A stretch of 64,000 bases of DNA from Bradyrhizobium sp. 1(2017) (GCF_011602485.2 NZ_CP050022.2:7794281-7858280), one strand, 5' to 3'. Shown: positions 49,691 to 58,588, numbered from the stretch's first letter. The notes: a model not told the origin generated them from the sequence alone. Made by a program: numbers and translations.

Positions 49691-50428
49691 TCACCCGTGG
49701 CAGCATGCATCCTTCGTCGCCTGCGGCTCGTACTGGTCGCGCAGGCGCACCCAGTCCATCGGATAGGGCAGACCGTCCTCGTGGCGACCGAGTGGGGTGA
49801 GGTCGAGATATTGATAGGCGACGTTCATCATGTCGAGGCCGCGGGCAAAGCAGGAGTAGGTGTGGAAGATCTCGCCAGCCTCGTTGCGGCAGAACACGCT
49901 GATGCCGGGCAGCTCCGGGCCGTAGATCGACGTGGTGCCGAAATTGTACATGGGCTTTCCGGTCGCGATCTGCTCCGGCGAGAATGTCACGCCGAAATCG
50001 TGGTTGAAGTCGTTGGCCCCTGAGGAAACCCAGTCGAAGCTCCAGCCCATCCGCTTCTTGAAGGCGTCGAGCTTTGCGACCGGCGCCAGCGAGATTGCGA
50101 CCGTCGTGGTGTCGCGCGCGGCCAGGTGCGGCACCATGCGATCAAGACCGTCAGCCCAGAATGAGCAGCTCTTGCAGGCCGCCTCCCAGTCGGGCGCGAA
50201 CATCACGTGCTGAACCACGAGCTGCGGACGCCCCCTGAAGAGATCGCCAAGCGTCAAATTGCCGTCCGGGCCGTCGAACACGTAATTCTTGTCGATCCTG
50301 ACCCAGGGCATGGCGCGACGTTCCTCGGCGAGACGCTCGCGGGCCGCCGTGAGCTCCTTCTCGCGCGCCAGGTGAGCCTTGCGCGCAGAGATCCATTGCT
50401 CGCGCGAGACGATCTGATGCTGCTGCAT
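49691..50428 (-). CDS. DUF899 family protein
   Basis: This 245-residue thioredoxin-fold-like protein starts MQQHQIVSREQWISARKAHL, has LVVQHVMFAPDWEAACKSC SFWADG and SFDWVSSGANDFNHDFGV, and ends GLPYPMDWVRLRDQYEP. These are the landmarks of DUF899. Function unsettled; a dithiol or CoA-linked role has been guessed for relatives. It is the third gene of the ArsR-AHSA1-DUF899 set, 16 bases after the AHSA1 gene. Confidence 0.85.
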   Translation of the reverse strand: MQQHQIVSREQWISARKAHLAREKELTAARERLAEERRAMPWVRIDKNYVFDGPDGNLTLGDLFRGRPQLVVQHVMFAPDWEAACKSCSFWADGLDRMVPHLAARDTTTVAISLAPVAKLDAFKKRMGWSFDWVSSGANDFNHDFGVTFSPEQIATGKPMYNFGTTSIYGPELPGISVFCRNEAGEIFHTYSCFARGLDMMNVAYQYLDLTPLGRHEDGLPYPMDWVRLRDQYEPQATKDACCHG

Positions 50429-50444
50429 GGTGTCCTCCCTGATG

Positions 50445-50912
50445 TCAGGCGACGAAAGCATCGAGCTTGTCGAGGAACGAGCTCCAGCCACGCTGGTGGT
50501 TGTCGCGTGCAACCTCGTCAAAGAACTGGGCGTGATGGAAGATCATCAGCGTGCCGGGGCCGTCCGGTTTCAGCGTGATCGTCACCAGCGATTCGCGCTC
50601 CGGCGTCGAGTGCCAGGCCCAGGTGAAAACCAGCCGCTCGTTCGGCACGACCTCGCGAAAGACCCCGCCCGCCTCGAAATACTCGCCGTCGTCACCCGTG
50701 AAGCTGATGCGGTAACGGCCACCGGCACGGACATCGAGCTCGGCGTTCAGCGTCGCCGGCTTCATGTTCGGCGGCCCGAACCATTGCGCTAGCTGCGCGG
50801 CCTGCGTCCAGGCGGCGTAGACTTTTTCGGGCCGCGCGCGGAGCCGGCGCGTGAGCGTGAGGCTTGGGCGTTCGGTTGAGGCGTCGACTGCGCGGGACTG
50901 GGCGTTGACCAT
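50445..50912 (-). CDS. AHSA1/START-domain protein
   Basis: This 155-residue protein has LTLTRRLRARPEKVYAAWTQ at the start of an SRPBCC domain, and FREVVPNERLVFTWAW and LMIFHHAQFFDEVARDNHQRGW at the end. It would bind a hydrophobic ligand in the cytosol. Its start overlaps the 3' end of the ArsR gene by 124 bases in another frame, which ties their translation. Confidence 0.85.
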   Translation of the reverse strand: MVNAQSRAVDASTERPSLTLTRRLRARPEKVYAAWTQAAQLAQWFGPPNMKPATLNAELDVRAGGRYRISFTGDDGEYFEAGGVFREVVPNERLVFTWAWHSTPERESLVTITLKPDGPGTLMIFHHAQFFDEVARDNHQRGWSSFLDKLDAFVA

Positions 50913-51241
50913 TTCTCTTCCTCCACGAAGGCGGCAAGGCGATCGAACTTCTCGGACCAGAACTGCGCGTAGCGATTGAGCCAGTTCATCGCCTGCTCCA
51001 TCGGCTGTGCGGTGAGCCGGCAGGCGACCGTGCGCCCGGTCTTCTCCCGCACGATCAGGCCCGCATCCGTGAGCACGTCGAGATGCTTCATGATCGCCGG
51101 CAAAGAGACCGGAAACGGCGCGGCCAGCTCGCTCACTGACAGGCTCTCCCGCTCGCCAAGACGTGCGAGCAATGCGCGCCTTGTCGGGTCGGACAGCGCC
51201 GCAAAGGTCCGATCCAGCGTCTCATCTCCATACTTAACCAT
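50789..51241 (-). CDS. ArsR-family repressor
   Basis: This 150-residue protein's first 100 residues form a winged helix: TFAALSDPTRRALLARLGER, ESLSVSELAAPFPVSLPAIM and KHLDVLTDAGLIVREKTGRT. No metal-binding Cys motif is present; this type usually pairs with AHSA1 genes, as here. The last 45 residues are a proline/arginine/serine-rich run-on that overlaps the AHSA1 gene. It starts at ATG 51241 and probably represses its own operon. Confidence 0.85.
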   Translation of the reverse strand: MVKYGDETLDRTFAALSDPTRRALLARLGERESLSVSELAAPFPVSLPAIMKHLDVLTDAGLIVREKTGRTVACRLTAQPMEQAMNWLNRYAQFWSEKFDRLAAFVEEEKWSTPSPAQSTPQPNAQASRSRAGSARGPKKSTPPGRRPRS

Positions 51242-51348
51242 ATGGTTTAGTATAGGCGCAAGCGAAGAGACGTCAAGACGGGACTCGCGGGCGCGGATCT
51301 GCACGACGGCGTGATCAGGAAGCGGTCAGCATAGCGCGAAAGGCGCGA

Positions 51349-51600
51349 CTAGTTTGGCGGAACGCGCCGACCGCGCAGTGCCGGCGGCGGCGGTCGCGTG
51401 ACCACGGCGGGATTCTGTCCGCAGAAGCCCTTGCGGCCGGACGCGCTCGCCTGGCACTGCCCAAGGGTTTGATAGGAACAATCGCCGGGATAGCCGTATT
51501 CCGAATCCTGGATGCACCACGCGTTGTCCGCACGCGCCGTGGCACCGCCGGCGAGCCACATCAGGACCATGGTGCCCAGCACGAATTGCACTTTGCGCAT
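51349..51600 (-). CDS. DUF3551 protein (1 of 3)
   Basis: This 83-residue secreted protein has a signal peptide (VLGTMVLMWLAGGATARA) and the mature core NAWCIQDSEYGYPGDCSYQT followed by QCQASASGRKGFCGQNP, with four conserved Cys. A proline-rich tail follows. Three tandem copies occur here, all minus strand. Periplasmic or surface location; function unknown. Confidence 0.75.
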   Translation of the reverse strand: MRKVQFVLGTMVLMWLAGGATARADNAWCIQDSEYGYPGDCSYQTLGQCQASASGRKGFCGQNPAVVTRPPPPALRGRRVPPN

Positions 51601-51724
51601 GACCGATCTCCCATGTTCGCCGCGCGACATGCGACCTCACAAAGAGAAAGGCTGGCGGAGCCAATTTATTCCGGAGCAATTACGCGAAAATGCGCTGCTG
51701 CGGGACCGCGGAGTGCGTTTGCGG

Positions 51725-51997
51725 CTAGTACGGTGCAACGGGCCGCGTACGCCGATGCGGTTGCGGCTGCTGCACCTGACCGTAGGCAACCCGGGGATTG
51801 CGATCGCAGTACAGGAGTCGCCCAGAGACACTGGCCTGGCATTGCTCATAAGTGCTGTAGGCGCATTCGCCGGGATAATCATACTCGCCACCCTGCGCGC
51901 ACCAGGGATAGTCGCGGGCTGCTGCCGGCGTCGCGTCGGCAATGCCTGCCAGCACGATGGCAGCCAGCGTCGCCAAAACGAATTGGGTCCTGGTCAC
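51725..51997 (-). CDS. DUF3551 protein (2 of 3)
   Basis: This 90-residue secreted protein has the signal peptide TLAAIVLAGIADATPAAA, then DYPWCAQGGEYDYPGECAYS and QCQASVSGRLLYCDRNP. Same Cys pattern as its neighbours. The tail is rich in Gln, Pro, His and Arg. Confidence 0.78.
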   Translation of the reverse strand: MTRTQFVLATLAAIVLAGIADATPAAARDYPWCAQGGEYDYPGECAYSTYEQCQASVSGRLLYCDRNPRVAYGQVQQPQPHRRTRPVAPY

Positions 51998-52088
51998 GGT
52001 CCGTCCTCCAATACAATGAGGACAGAGCGCCCCTTTGGCCAGGTCGCGTCAACTCACTTTATCCGGATCGTGGGGCTGGGCCGCGTCC

Positions 52089-52358
52089 CTAATAGGGCGC
52101 GTAGTAGTCGTGCCGATACCGCCTCGAAGGCCCCTGCTGGTTGTATGCCGTGCGGGGATTGATCCCGCAGCTCAGCAGGCGGCCGGAGACGCTGGCCTGA
52201 CATTGTTGCAGGGTCCGGTAGGCGCATTCGCCGGGGTAACCGTAGCCTTTGCCCTGGGCGCACCAGGGATAGTCATAAGCCGCGGCTGGACCGACGCCGG
52301 CAAGGCTGCCGACACCCAATCCAGCCAGCGCGATCATCGCGAACGTTGCCTTGCGCAT
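52089..52358 (-). CDS. DUF3551 protein (3 of 3)
   Basis: This 89-residue secreted protein has the signal peptide MIALAGLGVGSLAGVGPAAA, then YDYPWCAQGKGYGYPGECAY and QCQASVSGRLLSCGINP. It ends with an Arg/Tyr tail RRYRHDYYAPY, similar to other secreted proteins of this genus. It is closest to the second copy, so a recent duplication is likely. Confidence 0.8.
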   Translation of the reverse strand: MRKATFAMIALAGLGVGSLAGVGPAAAYDYPWCAQGKGYGYPGECAYRTLQQCQASVSGRLLSCGINPRTAYNQQGPSRRYRHDYYAPY

Positions 52359-52430
52359 CTGCGTGCTCCTTGCCGGATGCCTGAGGAAAAAAAGTCTCCT
52401 CCGGAGAACGCCGGCAAGGCCGCAAGGTTG

Positions 52431-53405
52431 CTATTCGACCTTCAGACCGGCGAACTCGACGACCTTCTTCCACTTCTCGGTCTCGGCCTTGATCTCCTCG
52501 CCGAACGCTTCGGGCGTCTGTACCCGCGGCTCGCCGCCGAGCTCGACCAGACGCTTGGCCATGTCGGGCTCCTTCATCAGCGTGTTGATCTCGGTGTTGA
52601 GCTTGGCGATGATCTCCTTCGGCGTGTTCTTCGGCGCGCCCATGCCGAACAGCGCACTGGCCTCATAGCCCTTGACGGTATCGGCGATCGGCTGCACGTC
52701 GGGCAATTGCGGCGAGCGTTCCGTGGTGGTGACGCCGATGGCGCGAAGCGAGCCGGAGCGGATGTGCTGGATGATCGACGGCATGTTGTCGAAGATCACC
52801 TGCACCTGGCCGCCGAGCATGTCGGTGATCGCAGGCGCCGCACCGCGATAGGGCACGTGCTGCATCTTGCAGCCGGTCATCGCCATGAACATCTCGCCGG
52901 ACAGATGCACCGAGGTGCCGTTGCCGGACGAGGCCATGTTCACTTTGCCGGGATTGGCCTTCACATATTCGATGAATTCGGCGACGTTCTTGACCGGCAC
53001 GTCCTTGTTGACCGTCATCACGTTCGGCACGCGCTGGAACGAGGCAACCGGCGCGATGTCGCGGACGAAGTTGAACTTCAGGTTGGCGTACAGCGAGGCA
53101 TTGATGTAGTTGGCCGGATTGACCAGCTGCAGCGTGTAACCGTCGGGCTCGGCGTTGACGACCGATTCGGTTCCGATGTTGTTCCCGGCTCCCGGCTTGT
53201 TCTCGATCACGAATTGCTGGCCGAGCTTTTCCGACAGCCGCTGGCCGATCAGCCGCGCCAGGATGTCGGTGGCCCCGCCCGGCGGATAGCCGACCACCCA
53301 TTTCACCGGCCGGGCCGGATAATCGGCGGCAAGCGCCCGGGACAGCGGGGTGGCTGCAAGCGGACTGGCGGCGAGCAGGCCCAGCGCGGTACGGCGAGTG
53401 ATCAT
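52431..53405 (-). CDS. Bug-type (TctC) periplasmic binding protein
   Basis: This 324-residue solute-binding protein of the tripartite tricarboxylate transporter type has a Tat-like signal (MITRRTALGLLAASPLAATP), then YPARPVKWVVGYPPGGATDILARLIG, the ligand loop FVIENKPGAGNNIGTE, and PYRGAAPAITDMLGGQVQV. The substrate is probably a carboxylate. No TctA/TctB membrane genes are adjacent, as is usual for orphan Bug proteins. Confidence 0.88.
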   Translation of the reverse strand: MITRRTALGLLAASPLAATPLSRALAADYPARPVKWVVGYPPGGATDILARLIGQRLSEKLGQQFVIENKPGAGNNIGTESVVNAEPDGYTLQLVNPANYINASLYANLKFNFVRDIAPVASFQRVPNVMTVNKDVPVKNVAEFIEYVKANPGKVNMASSGNGTSVHLSGEMFMAMTGCKMQHVPYRGAAPAITDMLGGQVQVIFDNMPSIIQHIRSGSLRAIGVTTTERSPQLPDVQPIADTVKGYEASALFGMGAPKNTPKEIIAKLNTEINTLMKEPDMAKRLVELGGEPRVQTPEAFGEEIKAETEKWKKVVEFAGLKVE

Positions 53406-53529
53406 CTCAAGGGTTCTCCCAGTGTTGTTCTTGAAGGTCGAATGGCTTGAAAGCGGCGTCGGCGCGGTTGTAACAAAGCTTGCCGCAGGCGGAAAGTGCG
53501 CGGGACGCATCACGACGAAAGGATAAGGC

Positions 53530-53940
53530 ATGCCGGTCAAGGTTCACGCCCTGGATCATCTCGTGATCAATGTCGTCGATGTTGCGGCGACCGCGGAGTG
53601 GTACCGCAGGATTCTCGGCATGGAAGTCAAGGTATTCGATCCGGGCGGCGGCAAAGCGCCGCGGACTTTCCTCATCTTCGGTAACCAGAGGATCAACGTG
53701 CGGCAACGCGATGCCGACAAGGTGGAATGGTTTACCGCCGACCATCCAACCGCCGGGAGCGAGGATCTGTGCTTCCTCACTTCGGCCACACCAGACGAGG
53801 TGGTGGCGCATCTGCAGGCCCATGGCGTCGCAATCGAGGAAGGGCCCGGCCCGAAGCAGGGCGCGCGCGGCACGCTGCGCTCGGTCTATTGCCGGGATCC
53901 CGATGGCAGCCTGATCGAGATCTCCTCTTACGAAAACTAG
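53530..53940 (+). CDS. VOC/glyoxalase-type metalloprotein
   Basis: This 136-residue vicinal-oxygen-chelate protein has two beta-alpha-beta-beta-beta units: HALDHLVINVVDVAATAEWYRRILGMEV and the later DLCFLTSATPDEVVAHLQAHGVAIEEGP with YCRDPDGSLIEISSYEN. The likely metal ligands are His in LDHLV and Glu in LIEIS. The reaction is unknown; it could be a lyase, isomerase or dioxygenase. Divergent from the Bug gene. Confidence 0.85.
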   Translation: MPVKVHALDHLVINVVDVAATAEWYRRILGMEVKVFDPGGGKAPRTFLIFGNQRINVRQRDADKVEWFTADHPTAGSEDLCFLTSATPDEVVAHLQAHGVAIEEGPGPKQGARGTLRSVYCRDPDGSLIEISSYEN

Positions 53941-54028
53941 ACTCGTCGTTCCGGGGCAGTGCGTAGCACCGAGCCCGGAATCTCGAGATTCCGGATCTGG
54001 TCCTTCGGACCATCCCGGAATGACAACG
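53941..54028. repeat. Dispersed repeat with inverted ends
   Basis: It starts CGTTCCGGGGCAGTGCGTAG and ends CATCCCGGAATGACAAC; the ends TTCCGGG and CCCGGAA are complementary. The same type occurs at 59320-59366 and 60862-60957. Confidence 0.6.
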
Positions 54029-54157
54029 AAGAGAGTGCTAGCGTCCGGCACTGCACGGCGCTCCCAGCCCGATTTGCGCCACGTGCCCCGCGATGGCAGG
54101 AAGACGCAATAATCAAGAGGCAGCCGCCATCAAGATGCGGGCTGCACGGGAGGACAC

Positions 54158-55738
54158 ATGCCCATTCAACAGACCGCTGCCGGAATCGTGGGACCGTTCG
54201 ACGGGCTCGACGTGCCCTGGCTCTTGAGGATGCGGGCCGAGGTGCGCAGCTCACATCCGTTCCTGATCTGGGCGCCGTTCGATGCACCGGCGCGGCGCTG
54301 GAGCTATGGCGAGTTTCACGAGCGGGTCGGCGCGCTCGCTGCGGGGCTCGTAAAGCGCGGCGTCAAGCCGGGCGAATATGTGCTCATCCACCTCGACAAT
54401 TGCATCGAGGCAATGCTGGCCTGGTTTGCCTGTGTCGAGCTAGGCGCCATCGCGGTCACCACCAACACCCGCTCGGCGCCGGCCGAGATCGCGTATTTCG
54501 CAGATCATTGCGGCGCGGTCGCTGCGATCACGCAGCCGGCCTATGCGGACATCGTCGCGCAGAACTGCCGCAACATACGCTGGATGGCGGTGACCTCGCA
54601 TGATGCGGGAGCGGCGCCTGCGCAAGCGGTCGCGCGCGGCGACAGTTTCGAAGCCTTGTTCGCCGACAGTGCCGACCGTCCCAGCCGCGCCACCGATCCG
54701 CTCGCACCGTGCAGCGTGCAATACACCTCGGGCACGACGTCGCGCCCGAAGGCGGTGCTGTGGACCCACGCCAACGCGCTGTGGGGCGCCAAGATCAACG
54801 CCGCGCATGAAGACCTTCATGCCGGCGACGTGCACCAGGCTTATCTGCCGCTGTTCCATACCAACGCGCTGGCCTATTCCATGCTGGCGACGCTGTGGGT
54901 CGGCGCAACCTGCGTGATCCAGCCGCGCTTCTCCGCGAGCCGGTTCTGGGGTGTCGCGCGCGAGCACGGCGCGACCTGGACCTCGACCATTCCGTTCTGC
55001 ATGAAGGCGCTGCTCGAGCAGGAGATTCCGCGCGACCACAAGTTCCGCCTGTGGGGCACCGCCATCAACGAGCCGCCGGCCTTTGCCGCGTTCGGCATCA
55101 AGATGATCGGCTGGTGGGGCATGACCGAGACCATCACCCACGGCATCGTCGGCGAGGTCGACCAGCCCAACCTACCGATGTCGATCGGCCGCGCCGCGCC
55201 GGAATATCAGATCCGCATCAGCGATGACGACGGCCGGCCGACCGACGTCGGCGGCACCGGCAATCTCTCGATCAAGGGCATCCCCGGCCTGTCGCTGTTC
55301 GCCGAATACCTGCACAACGAGAAGGCGACGCGCGAAAGCTTCGACGAGCACGGCTTCTTCCTCACCGGCGATCGCGTCGAGCGGCTCGCGAACGGCTACA
55401 TCAAGTTCGGCGACCGCGCCAAGGACATGCTGAAGGTCGGCGGCGAGAACGTCGCGGCCTCCGAGATCGAGCAGGTGATCGCGCTGGTCCCCGGCGTGCG
55501 CGAGGCGGCCGTGGTGGCCAAGACGCATCCGATGCTGGATGAGGTGCCGGTCGTCTTCATCATCCCGCAGGGCGGCGTCGCGGACGCCGCGCCCGGCCTG
55601 CATGATCGCGTGATGGAAGCCTGCCGCGCCGGCCTCGCCGACTTCAAGGTGCCGCGCGAGATCAGGCTCGTCGACGACATGCCGCGCTCGACGCTGGAGA
55701 AGGTGGCGAAGGCGGAGCTGCGGAAGATGGTGGGGTGA
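54158..55738 (+). CDS. Acyl-CoA synthetase (AMP-forming)
   Basis: This 526-residue adenylate-forming enzyme activates a carboxylic acid to its CoA thioester. Core motifs are VQYTSGTTSRPKAVLWTH (P-loop, with Ser where Gly is common), WWGMTETITHG, FFLTGDRVERLANGYIKFGD RAKDMLKVGGENV and the late Lys in STLEKVAKAELRK. Substrate is unknown; length fits medium- or aromatic-acid CoA ligases. Start follows GGGAGGAC. A repeat pair follows the stop. Confidence 0.9.
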   Translation: MPIQQTAAGIVGPFDGLDVPWLLRMRAEVRSSHPFLIWAPFDAPARRWSYGEFHERVGALAAGLVKRGVKPGEYVLIHLDNCIEAMLAWFACVELGAIAVTTNTRSAPAEIAYFADHCGAVAAITQPAYADIVAQNCRNIRWMAVTSHDAGAAPAQAVARGDSFEALFADSADRPSRATDPLAPCSVQYTSGTTSRPKAVLWTHANALWGAKINAAHEDLHAGDVHQAYLPLFHTNALAYSMLATLWVGATCVIQPRFSASRFWGVAREHGATWTSTIPFCMKALLEQEIPRDHKFRLWGTAINEPPAFAAFGIKMIGWWGMTETITHGIVGEVDQPNLPMSIGRAAPEYQIRISDDDGRPTDVGGTGNLSIKGIPGLSLFAEYLHNEKATRESFDEHGFFLTGDRVERLANGYIKFGDRAKDMLKVGGENVAASEIEQVIALVPGVREAAVVAKTHPMLDEVPVVFIIPQGGVADAAPGLHDRVMEACRAGLADFKVPREIRLVDDMPRSTLEKVAKAELRKMVG

Positions 55739-55739
55739 C

Positions 55740-55872
55740 GATGTCGTCCCGGCGAACGCCGGGACCCATACCGCGTGATCCAACGATGACGCACAATGCC
55801 CCATACCGAACCACTAGTCTTCGCCAAACCTCTCCCTGTGGTTATGGGTCCCGGCGTTCGCCGGGACGACAC
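55740..55872. repeat. Inverted pair of palindromic repeats
   Basis: GTCCCGGCGAACGCCGGGAC plus CCATA (about 55745-55769) and its inverted copy (about 55846-55871) face each other across 75 bases. Each unit is itself a CCCGGCG/CGCCGGG hairpin. Together they could form a large cruciform between convergent genes. Confidence 0.7.
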
Positions 55873-55914
55873 CGAGGGTATGGCGGCGGCGACGCTAGAG
55901 CAGCGGCATCGAAC

Positions 55915-57009
55915 TCAAAACGACCCCAGCGCCACGGGCCTGAACGCCTGCAGCAGCTGCTGGTCGAGCTTGCCGCCCATGCCTTCCATCATCGTGAAGG
56001 CGCGGGTGTGGGTGAAGGGCATGCGGTAGGCACGCTTCTCCACCAGGGCGGCGTAGATGTCGACGATCGTGGTCAGGCGCACGATGTCGCTGATCTGGTT
56101 CGAGGACAGGCCGTTCGGATAGCCGGAGCCGTCGAGGAATTCATGGTGATGCAGGATCACGTCGAGCATCTCCGGCGGGAAGCCGCCTTGCGCGGCGAGC
56201 GCCTCATAGCCGCGGCGGGGATGCTGGCGGACCTCGGCCATCTCCTCGTCGGAGAGCTTGCCGGGCTTGTCGAGCAGCGCGGAGGGAACGAAGGCCTTGC
56301 CGACGTCGTGCAGCAGCGCGGCGCGGGTCAGGCGGCGCTGGTCGTCCTCGCGCATGCCAAGATGCTGGGCGAAGGCGACGGCGAAACCGGTGACGAACAG
56401 GCAGTGCCGATAGCTGCCGACATGGTGGCAGCCGACGGTGGTGAGCCATTCGCGCAGCGAGGAATGCTTGATCGCCTTCAGGATCTTGCTCTCGGCGGCA
56501 ATGACGTCGTCGAAGGTCAGGGGCTCGCCGAGCGGAAGCTTCTCGAACATCCTGGCGAGGACCGCATGCGCCGCCTCGACGCCGCGATTGAGCGTCTTGC
56601 CGCGATCGGTCGCGTCATAGACCGCGGTGTCCGGGAAGGCGGAGCGGATGCGTTGAAGGATGGCGTCGGCCTGGAGCGGGCGCGCGATGGTGTCGGTGGC
56701 GCCCAGCGCCCAGGCCTGCATGGTGCCGTGATGCAGGGCATCGGCAAGCACGAACAGCCGCGGCATCGAGCGATAGGCGTCGCCGCGCAGCTTGTTGCGC
56801 ACCCGCTGCACACTCTCGGGCGAGCGCAGATTGATGTCGACGACGAGGCCGGAGAGATCGCGCGACGGCTTCTCGGGGATGTCCTGGGTCGTCACCGTCG
56901 AGACGTCGCCGACCGCCTTCAAGATGCTGGCAAGCTCGCTGCTCTCGTCGCTCCGGTCGGAGGCGAGCAGAAGCCGGCGTTTGGCGGCGGATTTGGCTGA
57001 GGCGTTCAT
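55915..57009 (-). CDS. Receiver-like/HD-GYP domain protein
   Basis: This 364-residue cytosolic protein has an N-terminal receiver-like domain (RLLLASDRSDESSELASILK, LVVDINLRSPESVQRVRNKL) that seems to have lost the usual acidic triad. A C-terminal HD-GYP domain has the metal ligands in LTRAALLHDVGKAFVPSALL and DVILHHHEFLDGSGYPNGLS. HD-GYP enzymes hydrolyse cyclic di-GMP. The ATG at 57009 has GGGGAAG upstream. It may control surface or motility behaviour; its partner is unknown. Confidence 0.88.
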   Translation of the reverse strand: MNASAKSAAKRRLLLASDRSDESSELASILKAVGDVSTVTTQDIPEKPSRDLSGLVVDINLRSPESVQRVRNKLRGDAYRSMPRLFVLADALHHGTMQAWALGATDTIARPLQADAILQRIRSAFPDTAVYDATDRGKTLNRGVEAAHAVLARMFEKLPLGEPLTFDDVIAAESKILKAIKHSSLREWLTTVGCHHVGSYRHCLFVTGFAVAFAQHLGMREDDQRRLTRAALLHDVGKAFVPSALLDKPGKLSDEEMAEVRQHPRRGYEALAAQGGFPPEMLDVILHHHEFLDGSGYPNGLSSNQISDIVRLTTIVDIYAALVEKRAYRMPFTHTRAFTMMEGMGGKLDQQLLQAFRPVALGSF

Positions 57010-57343
57010 GACTTCCCCAAATGGTACCGAGGGCACGGGCATATTTGCATCAAGCCTAAGCCGGATCAGGTTCTCCGGCCCTTAAGAGGCGTGCTCAATG
57101 GAACCTTCCGGGAATGCACGCAATTTTAGGGAATTCGATCGGGGGCTGATCAAAAGTCGAAAAACAACCCCATGCACAGTAGAGATGTCATTGATAACAA
57201 ATGGATTTTTTTGGACGCCGATCGTGCCCGGACGAGGTGGCGCAAGGCCACGGATGCGGTATCCCTTGATCGGAAGGTTGAGAGCCCGGCGCGCGGAGAC
57301 AGAGACTGCTAACGCGGCAAGAAAAACGAAAAGGAAGGAAACC
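57010..57343. other. Divergent promoter region
   Basis: It lies between the HD-GYP gene (minus) and the hydrolase gene (plus). AT-rich stretches near 57150-57215 probably hold promoters. No specific binding site is recognised. Confidence 0.45.
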
Positions 57344-58108
57344 ATGCCGAAGATCGATCGGGACGGCGTCAATATCTATTACGAAGTTCATGGCGATGGG
57401 CCGCCGTTGCTGCTGACCCATGGCTACTCCTCGACGTCGGCGATGTGGCACGGCCAGATCGATGCGCTGGCGAAGGACCACAAGCTGATCCTGTGGGACA
57501 TGCGCGGCCACGGCCAGTCCGATTATCCCGATGATCCCCGTGCCTACAGTGAAGCGCTGACTGTCGGCGACATAGCCGCAATCCTCGATGCGGTCGGCGC
57601 TGAACGCGCCATCATCGGTGGGCTCTCGCTCGGCGGCTACATGTCGCTGGCGTTCTATCGCACACACCCGCATCGCGCCCGCGCGCTGCTGATCATCGAC
57701 ACCGGTCCCGGCTTCAAGAAGGACGACGCGCGCGAAGCCTGGAACGCGCGGGCGCTTGCCACCGCCGACAGGCTCGACCGCGAAGGCCTCGACGTCTTGA
57801 AATCGGCAACGCGCGAGCGCGCCACCGCCAGCCATCGCAACGCCAAGGGGCTGGCGCTGGCGGCACGCGGCATGCTGACCCAGCGCGATGCGCGCGTCAT
57901 CGAGCTGCTGCCCGACATCAAGGTGCCCAGCCTGATCGTGGTCGGCGCCGACGATACGCCGTTCCTGGCGGCGTCCGACTACATGGCGGCGAAGATTCCC
58001 GGCGCACAAAAGGCCGTGATCCCCGCCGCCGGACACGCCGTCAACATCGATCAGCCCGAGGCTTTTGTTGACGCGGTCGTGCCTTTCCTGAAGAACTTGC
58101 CGGGATAG
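57344..58108 (+). CDS. Alpha/beta hydrolase
   Basis: This 254-residue alpha/beta-hydrolase has the oxyanion block LLTHGYSSTSAMWHGQID, nucleophile Ser in IIGGLSLGGYMSLAF, Asp in VVGADDTPFL and His in PAAGHAVNIDQPEAF. Length and motifs fit the esterase/haloperoxidase-like group. No signal peptide. The start at 57344 follows GGAAGGAA; longer frames add random residues. Substrate unknown. Confidence 0.87.
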   Translation: MPKIDRDGVNIYYEVHGDGPPLLLTHGYSSTSAMWHGQIDALAKDHKLILWDMRGHGQSDYPDDPRAYSEALTVGDIAAILDAVGAERAIIGGLSLGGYMSLAFYRTHPHRARALLIIDTGPGFKKDDAREAWNARALATADRLDREGLDVLKSATRERATASHRNAKGLALAARGMLTQRDARVIELLPDIKVPSLIVVGADDTPFLAASDYMAAKIPGAQKAVIPAAGHAVNIDQPEAFVDAVVPFLKNLPG

Positions 58109-58132
58109 GCCAGACAATCAGGGACGCAGACC

Positions 58133-58474
58133 ATGATGCGAACGATATTCGCGGCAGGTGCGATGGCGACGCTGTTGTCGTCGGCGACGCAGGCCGAGCC
58201 GTTCGGCACCGTGCCGCCGCGCCGGCCCTTCGTCGCGACCTTGTCGAACAACACACCGCTCGCCTTCGGCATGGATGCCGAAGCGACCGCGCGCGCCCTG
58301 GGGCAGCCGCTGCAATATGTGCGGGGACGTCCCGGCAACGAGATCTATCTCGCGCTCCGCAACATCGGCGGCAGCGGCCTGATCCCCTACCGCCACCGCC
58401 TGTTCCTGCAATTCCGTCATGGACGGCTGGCAGGATGGAAAGAGGATTACGGCGAGAACTGGATGTGGGAGTAA
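58133..58474 (+). CDS. Small secreted hypothetical protein
   Basis: This 113-residue protein has a signal peptide (MRTIFAAGAMATLLSSATQA) and a mature part with RPFVATLSNNTPLAFGMDAE, ARALGQPLQYVRGRPGNEIYL and RHRLFLQFRHGRLAGWKEDY. The pattern looks like a compact beta protein family of Rhizobiales. It starts 25 bases after the hydrolase stop, so the two are probably cotranscribed. Function unknown. Confidence 0.7.
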   Translation: MMRTIFAAGAMATLLSSATQAEPFGTVPPRRPFVATLSNNTPLAFGMDAEATARALGQPLQYVRGRPGNEIYLALRNIGGSGLIPYRHRLFLQFRHGRLAGWKEDYGENWMWE

Positions 58475-58485
58475 GGAGTATCCCC

Positions 58486-58588
58486 TCGTGGTGAGGAGCG
58501 CCGCAGGCGCGTCTCGAACCATGCGGGCCAGCCTTTCGCAGCTCGACCCTTCATCCTTCGAGGCGCGCGCAAGGGCGCGCTCCTCAGG
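58486..58588. repeat. Dispersed repeat with inverted ends
   Basis: It starts TGGTGAGGAGCGCCGCAGGC and ends GCGCGCTCCTCAGGATGAGG; GAGGAGCGC and GCGCTCCTC are complementary ends. This is a familiar intergenic repeat type of Bradyrhizobium and relatives. Confidence 0.65.

Noticed and set aside
55735..57000. 421-residue plus-strand open frame
   Set aside because: Shadow of the HD-GYP gene on the minus strand; no family features.
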